Source: Deltaproteobacteria bacterium
GTDB taxonomy: Bacteria; Lernaellota; Lernaellaia; JACKCT01
Assembly: GCA_027493875.1 (NCBI GenBank)
Contig: JAOSJX010000007.1
Coordinates: 62,001 to 126,000, forward strand
Direction: 5' to 3'
DNA length: 64,000 nucleotides
The notes below the pieces were generated by a model that was given only the letters and a program-made list of their open reading frames with translations, ran no database searches and was not told the origin of the DNA. This document shows, in pieces, positions 16,357 through 25,931 of this stretch; position 1 is the stretch's first letter; each line of letters opens with the position of its first letter. The position numbers were made by a program, and so were the translations under genes.

Positions 16357-18495
16357 TCAACGCTTGAGCAGCTTGTCGAAAAACGACTTTTTCTTTTGCT
16401 GCGTTTGCTGTTCCTGCAGCTTGATCAGGCGCAATTCGCGCAGGGCCTCGATCGAGTTCGGGTTGCAAATAAGCGCCTTTTCATACTGTTTTTCGGCGAA
16501 TTCAATCATGCCCTGTTGCTTGTAAATGCGGCCGAGAAAGACGTACGCCTTCTCCGTCTTGGGATTGACGGAAATCGCCCGGTTGATCGATTCGCGCGCC
16601 TCGAACTGAATGTCCGCCATCGACTCCTTCGGGCGCAGCGCCAATTCTTCCTCGTCGGCGTCTTTCTCGAAGGGAATATTGTAGAGAGCCCAGCCGTAAT
16701 AGGAAATATATTCCGGCTCGTTGGGCACCACGTCGAGCGCCTCCTTAAACGCATGCGCCGCGCGGGTGAAGCGTTTGTCCTTGATGAACTGAAGCCCCTG
16801 CTGATAACGCTGCTCGGCGAGGATCACGCGTTTGACACCCTGAATGCGTTCGTCGGGGGTTTCGTCCTCCGGCTTTTCCCCCGCGCGCTTCTTCTTGTAG
16901 GCGATGATCTTTTCCTGCGTGTTCAGGCGGTCGTAGGCTTCGTTGATCGCGCGGAAAATCTCCTCGACCTTGGCCTTGACCTCCGCGGAGGCGCGCCCGA
17001 AAAAACGGTCCGGGTGAAAATCCTTGGCCAGCCGGTGATAAGCGATCCGAACGTCGTGTTCGGTCGGGTTGTCCGAGACGCCGAGCAGATCGAACAGATC
17101 GTCCGATGAAAGTTTTTCGTAAGCGTGCAGAACGCGCTTGCGCAGCTTCACGTCGTCTTCGGCCGCGGGCGGCGGAGCTTCCGGCGCGGGCTCCGGCGCC
17201 GCCGGGGTTGGTTGCGCCGCCGGTTCGGGCGCGGCGGCCTCGGCGCCTGCGTCCTCGAATTCCGAGGAAAAATCGTCCGTCGAAAAACGCGGCTCTGTGG
17301 CGTCTCCTCCGAGCCCTCCACCATCTCGACGATGCCGCTCACAACGAGCGTATAGAGAATTTGGAGCGTGCGCTCCGTGGGAAGCGGCGACTCCGATTGG
17401 ATCTGACCGAAGGATTGCGTGCCGTCGATGTTTTCCAGCAGCTTCGCTTCCGTCGGCGTCAGCTCGAGATCCTGATAGCGGAACCGGCTGTCCGTGCCCA
17501 GACGCACGTACTGGTCCTGAGATCCTTCACCAGGCGCTGACGCGGCCGTACGGATAGTGGCGGCGCACGCCTTCGTTGATGATGTTCGCCACGGACATTT
17601 CCACGTTCTGGAGGTCGCCGGTCACCGAGCGGTCCTCGATGAAACGATAGGTGCCCGACGGCCAGGAAAAGATCTCGAAAAGCTTGTCGCGCACCTGCAT
17701 GCGCAGGTAGTTGACGACCTGCTGCGGCGACAGCAGATCCATTTCGATGAGCACCGTGCCGAGCAGCCGGCCCGACGCTTCCATTTTCTTCACCGCTTCG
17801 GCGCACTGCTCCGCCGTAATGACGTGCTGCCGGACCAGATAGTTGCCGAAGAGTTCGTCGTCGATGTTGGTGCGCACCGAAACGGGATAGCCGTCCATCA
17901 CCGAAATGGTTTTCTCCTTGCCGTCCGACGTCATTTCGAGACGGCCCGGCCGGCCCATCACGTACAACGTATGCAGCAACTCGGGAAACGGGACGTCGTC
18001 GAGCGTGCCTTCAAGTTCGACGCGCTCGTCGTCCACCACCGCTTCGCCGCCGGCGGGCTCTTCCGCGGGCGCCGCGGCGTCGTCCGCCGGCGCGCTCGGG
18101 GCGGCTTCCGCCACCGCGTCGGGCTCGCCGATGAGGCGCACGGTCATGTCCATGAGGCTCGACAGTTGGAACGGTTTTTCCACGAACTCGTCGGCGCCGT
18201 ATTTTTGCTTGGCTTCGAGTTGCATCTTGGGGGTTTTGTACACGGCGCTCATCAGAATGACCGGCGGCGGCGTGCCGTTTTCCCGTGACTTGATCTGGCG
18301 GCACACGTCCCATCCGTTCATTTTCGGCAGCAGCACGTCGAGCAGGACGAGGTCCGGGCGGAGTTCCTCGAGTTGCTCGAGGGCGTCCTCGCCGTTGCGC
18401 GAAATGTAAACCTCGTACCCCTTCGCCGAGAACGAGGCATGAAGAATCTGCCCGATATTTCGGTCGTCATCGACGACCAGAATCCGATGTCCCAT
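16357..18495 (-). CDS. Receiver-DUF4388-J domain-TPR fusion protein (frameshifted)
   Basis: Three consecutive frames form one protein of about 710 residues. Residues 1-120 are a receiver domain (HRILVVDDDRNIGQIL, DLVLLDVLLPKMNGWDV with phospho-acceptor Asp, and FVEKPF Lys). An Ala/Pro linker leads to a DUF4388 (PATAN-type) domain (LEGTLDDVPFPELLHTLYVM, then GRLEMTSDGKEKTISV) and a winged-helix-like segment (LTPTEAKLLENIDGTQSFGQ). After an APEPAP-rich linker come a J domain with HPD (HRLAKDFHPDRFFG) and TPR-like repeats (AYVFLGRIYKQQGMIEFAEK). Frame changes lie near 17542, near 17522 and at 17283-17287 (A5). Such proteins occur in Myxococcota and deltaproteobacteria. A phosphorylation-controlled co-chaperone or scaffold role is an inference. 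Confidence 0.8.
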
Positions 18496-18610
18496 GAAAT
18501 ACCTCCGCGCCGCGCGATAAACGCCCCGGCGCGCCCGTTGATCGGTCCGCTGCTTCCGAGACCCTCATTGTAGGGGCCCCGGCGCCGTCGGCGCAAGACG
18601 CCTCGGCCGG

Positions 18611-19266
18611 TTACGGCGCCGCGTCGTCCGCCTCCGCCGCGGCCTTCGCTTCCGCCAATTTACGGTGGGCCTCCGCCGCGGCCTCACGTTTGCGTTCCTC
18701 TTCCGCCTTCCTTTTATCGTAGGCTTCTTTGTCGAGCGAGTCCTGCTGGTAGTAGACGAAGCGCCAGCGGCCGTCGTCCGCGCGCTCCAGGTCGATGCCG
18801 ATCGCCGCCCATTCCACGACCTCGCGGTCACGGCGGCGCAACAAAATAGGAAAATCGCAGCGCCCTTTCGTTTCGTCCTTCAAATCGCGTTTGCAGTAGT
18901 CCCGTTCGAGATACCGCTCGATCTCGTACCCCGCGATGGGATTGCCGTAACGCGCCACCCGGGTGAGGTTCTCCGACCAGCTCCCGCGTTTTCCGGATCC
19001 TGAAACAGCTCCGCCGCTTCCTCGTACCGCCCGTTCGCGATGCTCTCGAAAAAGGTGACGGCCGCGAGCATCATCGTCCGCTCCGGATCGGGATCAACCG
19101 GAACCGGCGTCGGCTCGGGCGTCGGCGTGGGCACGGGGACGGCGGCGACGGGCATCGGGCGTTCCGGCTTCGCGGCGCACGACCGGTAGGTCAGCGCCAC
19201 GCAGATCAGAAACATCACCGCGAGGATCGCGTCGAAGAGCCAGAAGCGGCGGTCGTAGCGCTTCAT
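18611..19266 (-). CDS. Membrane-anchored periplasmic protein of unknown function (frameshifted)
   Basis: The N-terminus MKRYDRRFWLFDAILAVMFL with ICVALTYRSCA forms one membrane anchor. A Pro/Thr/Glu-rich linker (VPTPTPEPTPVPVDPDPE) and a small globular domain follow (MLAAVTFFESIANGRYEEAA, ELFQDPENAG, then PIAGYEIERYLERDYCKRDL and GRWRFVYYQQDSLDK). The last 40 residues are a charged Ala/Lys/Glu helix. The central part resembles NTF2-like/DUF4878-type lipoprotein domains, at low confidence. The frame changes near 18985. Its ATG overlaps the stop of the PP2C-like gene upstream (ATGA), so the two are coupled. Confidence 0.7.
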
Positions 19267-20354
19267 TCCGAGGCTCCCGCCTCGTCGGGGCGCCGTCGTT
19301 CGCCGGCACCGCCGCGTCGTCCGGTGCGGCGGCCGTTTCCTCCTCCGCCGGTTCGGGCGTCGGCGGGGGCGCCGGCGTGGCGGATTGCGGCGGAAGAATG
19401 GAAATCGGCGTCGCCGGCGCGGCGGCGGGGGCGCTCGGCGGTTCCGGCGTGCCGGAGCAATCCGGGCTGCAGATCGCGAATCCCGTGATGTACACCAACA
19501 TCGCCGCGGCGAGCGCCAGACGCACCACCGTCGCTTTGTTCGACGTCGGACCCGCCGCGCGCACGCGCCCTTCCGCGCTCATGAGCGATTTGGTGATGTT
19601 GTCCAGCGGATCGTAGGCCGTCACGCGGGAAGGCGCGGCCTCGCCGAAGCGAATCGCGGCGCACGCGCCGCCCGGCGCCCCCGCGCGTTTCCGCCGCACG
19701 GCAAAGGCGGTTCACCGCTTCCGCGACGTCGCCGGCGACGAGGCCGTTGCCGATTTCGTCGTCGCGCAGTTTCTCGACCAGCCCCGGCGAACACAGAATG
19801 TAGTGGTCGCCCTCCTTGACGGGGTGCGGGCCCTGAACCGTGACTTCGATGATCGGCTTCTTGCCGAGCGTGCGCAGAACGACCTTCGAGAAAGGATGGC
19901 CGCGCGCCTCCTGCGGTTTGAGCAGGGCCTGGTCGACCATCTGCTGCGCCTGGGTGTGGTCCTGCGTGATCTGCTGAATGACGCCGTCGCGCAGCACATA
20001 GAGGCGCGCGTTGCCGACGTGCACGTAGGAAACGCGCCCCTCGGCGTGGAACAGGCACGCGACCGAGGCGTGCAGCCCGCCGTTTTCCTCGCCCCGTCCG
20101 ATCGCAAAGAGCGCGGCGTTCACGTCGCCGACGAGGCGCGTGAGAAAACGGCGCGGATCGTCCAGCGGTTGCTCCCGAAAGGACTGCTCGATGCGGTCCG
20201 AGGCGGCGCGATGGATGCGGCCCGGGTCCGCCGCGTCGTCCGCCGCCGCCACGAGATAAAGCAGCACGCCTTCCGGCGCTTCGAGCACGCCGTAGGATTC
20301 GGACGACGGTTCCGATGCCGCGCCCGCGGACGTGTAAATGAGCGGCTTGGCCAA
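19263..20354 (-). CDS. PP2C-fold protein lacking metal ligands (likely pseudophosphatase), membrane-anchored
   Basis: The fold markers of PP2C phosphatases are present: VSYVHVGNARLYVLRDGVIQ, QITQDHTQAQQMV, VVLRTLGKKPIIEV, and GDHYILCSPGLVEKLRDDEI. The metal-binding aspartates are not. Where active enzymes have ADGMGG this protein has VAAADDAADPG, where they have CSDGL it has CSPGL, and the terminal DN pair is missing (AAETRGGA, then CAAIRFGEA). A transmembrane helix (LALAAAMLVYITGFAI) and a Pro/Ala/Glu tail follow. Frame changes lie at the C5 run near 19678 and near 19288-19291. It probably acts as a binding or regulatory module. It overlaps the next gene by four bases. Confidence 0.75.
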   Translation of the reverse strand: MAKPLIYTSAGAASEPSSESYGVLEAPEGVLLYLVAAADDAADPGRIHRAASDRIEQSFREQPLDDPRRFLTRLVGDVNAALFAIGRGEENGGLHASVACLFHAEGRVSYVHVGNARLYVLRDGVIQQITQDHTQAQQMVDQALLKPQEARGHPFSKVVLRTLGKKPIIEVTVQGPHPVKEGDHYILCSPGLVEKLRDDEIGNGLVAGDVAEAVNRLCRAAETRGGAGRRVRRDSLRRGRAFPRDGLRSAGQHHQIAHERGRARARGGSDVEQSDGGASGARRGDVGVHHGIRDLQPGLLRHAGTAERPRRRAGDADFHSSAAIRHAGAPADARTGGGGNGRRTGRRGGAGERRRPDEAGASE

Positions 20355-20511
20355 AGAGGCGGCCCCTGCGATGAAAATGTTATTCGTATCGGCTCAAGAC
20401 GCGTGATGAGCGGCCTTTCTTATAGCATAGGACCCGCACGCGAAAAACAGGTCGCGACGAAGCCGTCCCGCGCCATTGTGGGCCGAGATTTCAGCGTGTT
20501 AGATAGGTCCG

Positions 20512-21350
20512 GTGACGCATTGGACCATCTTGTCGAGCCCGGCGGCGTGGCCTTGGCCGCTGGGGATGCCGGGAATCGCTCCGTTGGCGGCGGCCGCGGT
20601 GTTCGCCGCGGAATTCGCGGCGTTCCGGTTATTGTCGAAACGGGCGGCGAGAGATCTGTTCGCCGTTCTCGCCCCGTCCTACGCCGCGGTCGCGCTCGTT
20701 TACGTTTCCGATCTCTATCCCGCCCCGGCCGCGGGTTTTTTTTCTGGTCGTCGCCGCCGCGTTCACGGGGCTCCGCGCCGGAGCGGTGGCGCTCCGGGCG
20801 CCGCGGCCGGACGATCTGCAACCGCCGTCGGACAAGGGATCGGCGATCGAATGGATCGCGCGAACCGGAAGGCCCGGCGGCGCGACGGCGACCGCCATCG
20901 CCTACGAGCTGTTCGGCGCGGTCATTTTCGGCGCGTTTCTCTTTCGCCACGCGCCGCGGCCCATTCTCTTTCTCTCTCTGTTGCCGCTCATCTCGCCGGG
21001 CCTGTCCGTGATCCTCGCCGCGGGCTTGTGGCGCATCGACGGAGAGCGCCTCGTGCCGTTCGCGTACGCTTTTTTTTCTGCCCGCGCTCGTCGTCGTCAG
21101 TGTCGCGGCGTTTCGCCACGGCGAACAGGCGCCCGAAACGTTCGCCCTGTACACCGGCTTGCTGCTCGTTTTCGGTTACTTGATTCTCGCGGGGTTGGCG
21201 GCGCGCTGGCGGGCCGGGACGAACTATCCCGCGCCGATGATCGTCTTGGCCTTCATGTTCGCCATCCTGGCCTGGGAAGCCGCGGCCGCGGCGGATACGT
21301 CGCTCCTCGGCGTCGCGAAAATCCTGCACCGTCTCTTTCCGACAACGTAG
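20512..21350 (+). CDS. Polytopic membrane protein of unknown function (frameshifted twice)
   Basis: About 280 codons with several hydrophobic helices (IAPLAAAAVFAAEFAAF, ELFGAVIFGAFLF, FLSLLPLISPGLSVILAAG, YTGLLLVFGYLILAGLAA, APMIVLAFMFAILAWEAAAA). There is a cytoplasmic-type loop of about 40 residues (ALRAPRPDDLQPPSDKGSAI). The frame shifts at two T8 runs (20736-20743 and 21070-21077), the clearest homopolymer artefacts in the window. I do not recognise the family. The GTG start is at 20512. The stop codon abuts that of the convergent porin-like gene. Confidence 0.7.
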
Positions 21351-22529
21351 TTAGAAAACCAGCGTCGTGACAAGATGCACGGCGACGCTCGGCGGGAGAT
21401 ATTCGCCGCCGTATTGCTCTTGGTAGAAGGTGCCGGTGACGAAGGGGCTGAGATAGACGCCGCCGCCGAGGCCGTAGATGCCGCCGAGAAAGGTGTAGAG
21501 CCGCGCGTCCTCGTCCGAACGCAGCGACGCGCCCTCGATGAATGAGCTGAACGACGACGCGCGGCGGTGTTCGTCGCGGATATCCGGGTCGCGCACGTCG
21601 GCGCGGGCGAAAAGCGCGACGCGGCGCCACGCGTCGGTGGTGACGTAGGCGGAAGCGTAGGTCGACGGACGCGGCGCCTCGCTCGACGACGCCGTGATCA
21701 TGTTGACGCCGCCCTCGGCTCCGAAATTCAAAAGCCACAGGGGAACGAAAAGCAGGCCGGAGTACGCGGTGCGCCGGTGGTCTTCGTCGCCGGGCGGGTC
21801 GTCTTGGACTTCGTGAATGACGGAGCCGAGCAAGTTGATGCCGCGAAACGCGCCGAAGGGCAGCGGCCGAACGCGCAATACAAAGTGACCGGCTTTGCCT
21901 TTGTTCGTTTCCGGTTCGCGGTCGTTTTCTCCGTTGACGAAGGCGGCTTCGTAGCCGCCAAGGCCAAGCGGGAAATCGCCGCGCACGAGCACGCCGAGAT
22001 CGTAGGATTCGGTGACGCCGTAGCGTCGCGCGCCGGAGGAGACCGCGTAGGAATGGCCCCACGTCTTCGTGGTCCATTGCGACCAGGGCAGCGGCAGCAA
22101 TCCCGCGCGCACGCGGAAGGCCGGGGAGACATACCACGCGACGTACGCCGCGCCGATCGCGCCGACGATGCGGCCGGCGTTCGGATCGTCGTTCACCCCG
22201 TCGCCGTCGAAGTCGGTTGCCGAACGGCGCGACGACGCGAGGCCGATGCGCGCTTCCAATCGGCGCGCGAGATCCGCCCGCAAAGAGAGCGACGCGCCGC
22301 GGAGGTAGCCTTGAATATCGTTGTTGTTGTCGTGCCTCCGGTCGCGCGCGTCGGAGACCGTGGGCGCCAGCCAGAACGCACCGATCGATGCGGCGGCGCT
22401 GAGGCGCGGCGGGCCCCAGATGTCGTCCTCGTCGGGCTCGACGACGTCGAAATCGTCCCCTTGCGCGAACGCTGAGGCCGCGAGCGAACTCGTGAAAAGA
22501 AGGACAGCGATGAAAGCGGCGGCGCGCAC
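21351..22529 (-). CDS. Outer-membrane beta-barrel protein (porin-like)
   Basis: An intact 392-residue protein. It has a signal peptide (MRAAAFIAVLLFTSSLAASA, cleaving near AFA-Q). A short acidic segment (DVVEPDEDDIWGPP) is followed by alternating amphipathic strands rich in Tyr/Gly/Arg (ASLSLRADLARRLEARIGLA, AYVAWYVSPAFRVRAGLLPL) and a terminal Phe (VAVHLVTTLVF), the usual outer-membrane insertion signal. A plug-like region PWSQWTTKTWGHSYAV recalls phosphate- or sugar-porin-type families. The substrate is unknown. It shows that the organism has an outer membrane. Confidence 0.82.
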   Translation of the reverse strand: MRAAAFIAVLLFTSSLAASAFAQGDDFDVVEPDEDDIWGPPRLSAAASIGAFWLAPTVSDARDRRHDNNNDIQGYLRGASLSLRADLARRLEARIGLASSRRSATDFDGDGVNDDPNAGRIVGAIGAAYVAWYVSPAFRVRAGLLPLPWSQWTTKTWGHSYAVSSGARRYGVTESYDLGVLVRGDFPLGLGGYEAAFVNGENDREPETNKGKAGHFVLRVRPLPFGAFRGINLLGSVIHEVQDDPPGDEDHRRTAYSGLLFVPLWLLNFGAEGGVNMITASSSEAPRPSTYASAYVTTDAWRRVALFARADVRDPDIRDEHRRASSFSSFIEGASLRSDEDARLYTFLGGIYGLGGGVYLSPFVTGTFYQEQYGGEYLPPSVAVHLVTTLVF

Positions 22530-22532
22530 GCG

Positions 22533-23413
22533 TCAGGTCCGCCGCGTCCCGCCGCGGAGCGTATGCCGAATGGCGGCGACGCCCGCGGCGAAAAGAAGAT
22601 TGCGTTCGACGAGCGGACCGGCGCAACACGCCTCGCAGCCGGCGCGGTTGGCGGCGCGGAAAGCCGCGGCGAAGCCGCGCTCCCGAGCGGACATCGCCGG
22701 CACGCGGCCGGCCGTGAGCGGGCAGGGAAAGACGGAGAAATCGCCGTCCACGTGGCAGAACAGATCCCCGCCACGCACGGCACGCCGATTTCGCGGTCGC
22801 CGCGGGCGGTGCGCTCGGGCCAGGCGCGAAGGTGGCGGAGTTCGTCCGCGGAATTCGCGACGAGACCGCCGCGTTCCTTTTCTTCAAGAAGAAGGCGGGC
22901 GAAACGGTGTGCGTTGTCGATGTCGCCCGCCGCCGGCTCGCCGTTGTCAAATGCGAGATGGAACTCCGCGGGGATGCCGCGTTCGGACGCGACGTTCAGT
23001 GCGGCGGCGATGTCGCGCCGCGCCGCCCCGGCCAGGGAATGCACCCAGCGTACGTTGGCGCGCGGCGGCACGGCGGTTTCAGGATCGCCGCGCAGCAGCC
23101 AGCGGTGCGCCAGCGGCGCGAGGAGCGGCCGCGCGGCGAGGTCCGCCGCCTCCGCGTGCACGATGAGGTGAAAGCCCATCGCCTCGGCTTCGCGAAGAAA
23201 AATGTCGATGCGTTCGATCGCCAGGGGGCGTCCGAGAAGATCGAGCCGGTGCGCGCCGGCCCGGCGCAGCTCGCGCAGCAACACACGAAGGTCGGCGAGC
23301 GGTGTCTTTTGTTCGATCCGCCAGAAAACGTGCAGCGGCCGGCGGCGTCCGAGCACGCGGTAGCCCGCCGTCCCCGCCGCGGTCAGGATGAAATTGATCC
23401 AAGGCCGTCTCAG
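22533..23413 (-). CDS. Radical-SAM/SPASM-like protein lacking the CxxxCxxC motif (frameshifted)
   Basis: About 293 codons. The central part has the rhythm of a radical SAM barrel (LHVFWRIEQKTPLADLRVLL, RELRRAGAHRLDLLGRPLA, LREAEAMGFHLIVHAEA), and the C-terminus has SPASM-like cysteines (GVPC, GGDLFCHVDGDFSVFPCPLT, AGCEACCAGPLVERNLLFA). In the position where radical SAM enzymes carry T-x-x-C-x3-C-x2-C there are no cysteines, only WRIEQKTPLAD, and GGEP is replaced by GRPL. It therefore appears to keep the auxiliary-cluster region but not the SAM-cleaving cluster. The frame changes near 22775. The start is uncertain: CTG 23413 follows a GGGGAGG motif. Confidence 0.6.
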
Positions 23414-23557
23414 AAATCCTCCCCGTCAAAGAAAAGACCATATCCTACCCGCGGGTTTTCGTTAACATTACCGGGACGGCGTGACGAAAGTACTTCAACG
23501 GCGCGCCGTAATGCGTTATAGGTATTAAAGTTTCATCGTAAAGGAGCCCTGGACCTC

Positions 23558-24286
23558 ATGGATGGTGTGATTCTCGCGGCCGGGCCGGGAACGCGCCTTA
23601 AACCCCTGACGAACTCGATCCCCAAAGCGCTTATCGCCGTTGGTGCGTATCCGTTGGCGGAACATGTCTTACGGGGATACGCGTCGGTCGGCGTGGATAA
23701 TATCGCGTTCGTCACGGGGTATATGGCAAAGAAAGTCGAATCGTATTTCGGCGACGGATCGCGTTGGGAACTGTCGACGCATTTTCTCCGCCAGGGCGAG
23801 ACGCCCGGCACCGCGGCGGCGCTGCTCGAAGCGGCGCAGGTGGTGAACACGAACCCCTTCTTCGTCTCCTACGGCGACGTGTATCTCCACGACCCGGCGA
23901 ACTACCGGCGGCTGCTCGAGTTTCACCTGGACGGCGGATACGATTTTTCGCTACTGGTAAACGAGGTGGACGATCCGCACGAAGGGTCCGCCGTGACGGT
24001 GGAGGACGGACGCGTCACACACATCGTGGAAAAACCGCCGAAGGGAACGAGCGCGACGAAATGGAACAAGCGCGGCGTGCTTCTTTTCGACCACCGCATT
24101 TTCGATCTTATCGACGAGATCGCGCCGAGCCCGTCGGGCGAGCTTTATTTGACGGATGCGATCCAACTCGCCGTCGAGCGCGGTCTTTCGGTGGGCGCGC
24201 TGCCGGTGGAAGGTTTTTCGAGCGACGTGGGGACGCCGGAGCGCTTGGCCGAAGCGCGCAAAGTCGCCGAAACGAAAGCCGATTAA
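23558..24286 (+). CDS. Sugar nucleotidyltransferase (RmlA/GalU-like NTP transferase)
   Basis: An intact 242-residue protein. The N-terminal signature LAAGPGTRLKPLTNSIPKAL is the nucleotide-binding loop of sugar-1-phosphate nucleotidyltransferases. SYGDVYL contains the metal-binding Asp, and VEKPPKG and the late SSDVGTPERL complete the family pattern. It would form an NDP-sugar from NTP and sugar-1-phosphate. The short length and the absence of a hexapeptide C-terminal domain fit the mannose-1-phosphate guanylyltransferase/RmlA-like monodomain group; the sugar is not determinable. A GGAG motif lies 13 bases upstream. The stop overlaps that of the convergent thiF-like gene. Confidence 0.9.
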   Translation: MDGVILAAGPGTRLKPLTNSIPKALIAVGAYPLAEHVLRGYASVGVDNIAFVTGYMAKKVESYFGDGSRWELSTHFLRQGETPGTAAALLEAAQVVNTNPFFVSYGDVYLHDPANYRRLLEFHLDGGYDFSLLVNEVDDPHEGSAVTVEDGRVTHIVEKPPKGTSATKWNKRGVLLFDHRIFDLIDEIAPSPSGELYLTDAIQLAVERGLSVGALPVEGFSSDVGTPERLAEARKVAETKAD

Positions 24287-25293
24287 TACCCGATATAACG
24301 TGAAACGAGCGTGCGGGCGCGCGCGGGGTCGGTCGTGTCTTTGACGATGACGCGGCCGTCGGGGAAGACGAGCAGCGTCTGGCCTTCGACGGCGGCTTCG
24401 ATGTAGAGGCCGCGCGGGCGGACCTCCGCCACGCCGGCGAGACGCGCGCGGACGGCGTCGAGATCGAGCGTGACCGCGTCGGGCGGGCTGATCTGGACGG
24501 CATTGCGTCCGCAGAGCGTGGCCGCGTGGCTGGCGGCGCCGGATTCGAGGTACGCGAAATTCCGCGCGGCGCACGCCGGGCAATCGTCGCGCTTCGGTAC
24601 GCGGAGGCGCGCCGCTTCGGCATCCCAGACATCCCATTGAAGGAGATACGGCGGCGCATCGCCGGCGGCGATGAGACGCATCGCGGCGGCGGCCTGCATG
24701 GACGCGGCGAGGGCCGGCGCGGGCGGCAACACGCCCGCGGTGTCGCACGTGGGCAGCGCGCCGGGCGGCGGCGGGTCCGGCCACAAACAACGCAGGCACG
24801 GTCCGCCGGGCACGAAAGCCATCGCGACGGCGGTCGATCCCACCGCGCCGCCGTAGATCCACGGACGCGCGGTTTTCACGGCGACGTCGTTGACGAGATA
24901 GCGCGTCTCGACGTTGTCGGTGCCGTCGAGAAGGAGCTCGGCGTCCGCGAGAAGATCCTCAGCGTTGCGCGGCGTAAGATCGGCGACGCGGGCGTCGACG
25001 GTCACGTCGGCATTGATGCGCGCGGCGTGAAGGCGCGCGGCCTCCGCTTTCGGGCGGCCTTCGCGCGCGTCGTCCTCGTCGAAAAGGACCTGACGGTGCA
25101 GGTTGGAAAGCTCGACGATGTCGCGGTCGATCACGCGTAAATAACCGACGCCAGCGCGGGCGAGCAGATTGACGATGTTCGTCCCGAGCGCGCCGCAGCC
25201 GACGACGGCGATGCGCGCGTCGCGCAGCCGCGCCTGCCCCTCTTCGCCGAAGGGGGGGAAGAGCGTTTGGCGGCTGTAGCGATTATCGGTCAT
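24283..25293 (-). CDS. ThiF/MoeB-family adenylyltransferase
   Basis: An intact 336-residue E1-like enzyme. The Rossmann motif IAVVGCGALGTNIVNLLARA, the ATP site (VIDRDIVELSNLHRQVLF) and DGTDNVETRYLVND are visible. Zn-binding CLRC and CPAC pairs and the candidate catalytic Cys in PTCDTAGVLPP are intact. A C-terminal domain (LCGRNAVQISPPDAVTLDLD, then LLVFPDGRVIVKDTTDPARA) is the extension found in MoeB/ThiF proteins of many bacteria. It adenylates the C-terminus of a small sulfur-carrier protein for molybdopterin or thiamine synthesis; no ThiS/MoaD gene is adjacent. It is the last gene of the reverse-strand operon and overlaps the phosphatase stop by one base. Confidence 0.9.
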   Translation of the reverse strand: MTDNRYSRQTLFPPFGEEGQARLRDARIAVVGCGALGTNIVNLLARAGVGYLRVIDRDIVELSNLHRQVLFDEDDAREGRPKAEAARLHAARINADVTVDARVADLTPRNAEDLLADAELLLDGTDNVETRYLVNDVAVKTARPWIYGGAVGSTAVAMAFVPGGPCLRCLWPDPPPPGALPTCDTAGVLPPAPALAASMQAAAAMRLIAAGDAPPYLLQWDVWDAEAARLRVPKRDDCPACAARNFAYLESGAASHAATLCGRNAVQISPPDAVTLDLDAVRARLAGVAEVRPRGLYIEAAVEGQTLLVFPDGRVIVKDTTDPARARTLVSRYIGY

Positions 25294-25925
25294 CAGAAAT
25301 TCAGATGCGCGGCGTCGCGCAGCCCCATGCCGAGCAGGCGCGGATATTCCTTGCGCCAGCGGACCACGTTCACCGTCGCGTTGTGGACGGCGAAGCGGTA
25401 GAAGTGCTTTTCGGCGTCGAGGTCCAGAAGAATGTTCAGCGCGGCGCGGATCGTTCCGCCGTGGCACACGCACAGCACGCGCCCCCGGCGCCGTTCGCGA
25501 GAATGCGGTCATAAAACGCGCGGCGGACGCGCTCAATGAACTCGGGCATTGATTCGCCGCCGGGCGCGACGGCGCGGTACGGGTCCCTCGGAGAAAACGC
25601 GGACCGCCTCGGGGTCACGCTCGGCGACCTCCTTGAACGGCAGACCCTCCCACTCGCCGAATTGCTGTTCGCCGAGATCGGGCAGGACGGTGGGCACGAG
25701 ATCGCGGCCCTCCAAGATGGAGCTCGCGGTATCGACGGCGCGGGACAGCGCGCTGGTATAGACGGCGTCGAACGCGACGCCGCGCAGCGTCTCGGCCAGC
25801 TCGCGCGCCTGCCGCACACCGTTTTCGGTGAGCGGACTTTCCGTGCCGCCGCAAATAATGTTGCCCGCGTTGGCGTGCGTCTCGCCGTGGCGGACCAGAT
25901 AGAGAAGCGTCGGTTGTTCGCTCAT
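25293..25925 (-). CDS. Histidine phosphatase (phosphoglycerate-mutase family), frameshifted
   Basis: The N-terminus YLVRHGETHANAG is the RHG phosphohistidine motif. TESPLTENGVRQARELAETL and VYTSALSRAVDTASSILEG follow. After indels near 25580 and near 25485 come MPEFIERVRRAFYDRI and LCVCHGGTIRAALNI with the second catalytic His. About 210 residues is normal for alpha-ribazole phosphatase and related phosphatases. The substrate is not assignable from sequence. It sits between the nitrilase-like and thiF-like genes with minimal spacing. Confidence 0.85.
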
Positions 25926-25931
25926 GCGTCC

